Shown: positions 63,725 to 64,000 of the stretch, one piece after another
Layout: each line of letters begins with the position of its first letter
Position numbering within the stretch: the first letter of the stretch is position 1
Origin: Phytoactinopolyspora halotolerans
GTDB lineage: Bacteria; Actinomycetota; Actinomycetes; Jiangellales; Jiangellaceae
Reading direction: 5' to 3'
Assembly: GCF_010550675.1 (NCBI RefSeq)
Contig: NZ_JAAGOA010000016.1
Span: 115,064-179,063, forward strand
DNA length: 64,000 bases
The notes under the pieces: generated by a model
Told to the model about the DNA's origin: nothing
The model's database searches: none
The model's input: the letters and a program-made list of their open reading frames with translations, nothing else
Program-made: the position numbers and the translations under genes

Positions 63725-63818
63725 CCTAAATGATCATGTGAAGTGGGTTTTCTCGTGCGCTACCAGGTCTGCAGACATGGTGAAGCGCGAGAAAACCCAC
63801 TTCACATGATCATTTAGG
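63725..63818. repeat. 94-bp palindromic repeat, copy 2
   Basis: Same length and ends as the copy at 56206-56299. The terminal inverted repeat is 31 bp perfect here, beginning CCTAAATGATCATGTGAAGT and continuing through GGGTTTTCTCG. It lies upstream of the fruR promoter, so it is intergenic and cannot be a terminator of the PTS operon. Confidence 0.9.
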
Positions 63819-63952
63819 AGGCGGGGTTGGGTCAGGGGGTCCCGGAGGTGGAAGATCAGGGGTGGAATCCGCACTAGATGAGTGATTCCTTGAAGATCAC
63901 GGTCGGCGCGTCGTGACCGGAGAAGTGGACGGAGGGTGTTCAAGATCAATGT

Positions 63953-64000
63953 GTGACGAAAGAACTGAACACCCTCCTGACTGCACTGTACGTATTGATC
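63953..64000 (+). mobile_element. Start of a probable transposase gene (truncated by window end)
   Basis: GTG 63953 opens a frame whose 16 visible codons encode VTKELNTLLTALYVLI, a start seen in actinomycete IS982-type transposases. An inverted repeat, GGAGGGTGTTCA (63931-63942) and TGAACACCCTCC (63966-63977), straddles the start codon. Only these codons are visible, so the call is tentative. Confidence 0.5.

Noticed and set aside
56206..63818. Small proteins ending in HEKTHFT or containing LNDHVKW encoded at the repeats
   Set aside because: These peptides are translations of the 94-bp palindromic repeat and have no start or ribosome site of their own.
56206..63818. Composite transposon carrying the PTS operon
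   Set aside because: The bracketing repeats contain no transposase and no target duplication was seen; only a speculative link remains.

Overview
The window looks like chromosomal DNA of a high-GC actinomycete. The supporting signs are very high GC in all three codon positions, frequent GTG and TTG starts, long chains of ATGA/GTGA stop-start overlaps, an IdeR/DmdR-type iron box, and two CUT1 sugar transporters that lack their own ATPase (as in actinomycetes that share one MsiK-type ATPase). The genus cannot be fixed from this sequence. No rRNA, tRNA or CRISPR array was seen.

Region 1 (1-26993) is a salicylate-capped, heterocycle-forming nonribosomal metallophore locus. Two giant NRPS genes run leftward; the second is cut by the window edge and is open in one frame from 4995 to base 1. 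A rightward operon diverges from them: salicylate-AMP ligase, MbtI-type salicylate synthase, a NikA/OppA-type lipoprotein, two permeases, a fused double ATPase, and an IrtAB/YbtPQ-like ABC half-transporter pair. A near-consensus iron box lies between the two arms. The assembly line reads ArCP-Cy-A-PCP-Cy-A-PCP-Cy-PCP-Cy-PCP // docking-Cy-A(MT)-PCP-TE. That is five heterocyclization domains but only three adenylation domains, and the two A-less modules look like a recent tandem duplication. The likely product is a salicyl oligo-thiazoline/oxazoline chelator, possibly with an unusually long run of rings.

Region 2 (27000-37620) is a glycan-use locus. It has a large secreted clan-A-like glycosidase with LamG and carbohydrate-binding modules, a LacI regulator, a CUT1 importer and a cytosolic GH127 beta-L-arabinofuranosidase, which suggests arabinose-containing plant glycans. 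The sites are explicit: a near-ideal lac-like operator lies on a sigma70-type promoter, and a second palindrome (core CGAACCGGTTCG) occurs before the glycosidase, before lacI and once inside the glycosidase gene.

Region 3 (37659-54182) is mixed: a secreted subtilase with a divergent LuxR-type regulator, an SH3b cell-wall-type protein, a ParE-like toxin-antitoxin pair, a GntR/LacI-hybrid-controlled CUT1 transporter, a DUF234-type ATPase with an AT-rich promoter, a secreted TIM-barrel/FnIII protein and a RibD/DHFR-like reductase.

Region 4 (54394-64000) holds a XylD-like sugar-acid dehydratase, ridA and iclR, then a complete fructose PTS operon (fruR, fruK, IIA, IIBC, EI). Three proteins of this operon carry low-complexity inserts, two of them encoded by DNA minisatellites. 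The block from ridA to fruR is bracketed by two copies of a 94-bp palindromic repeat. The window ends in the first 16 codons of a probable transposase.

The most unusual items are the A-less duplicated Cy-PCP modules, a Cys in place of Ser in the thioesterase, a Glu variant of the Cy5 motif, and a palindromic repeat inserted in frame in an NRPS adenylation domain, with a second 87%-identical copy 30 kb away.
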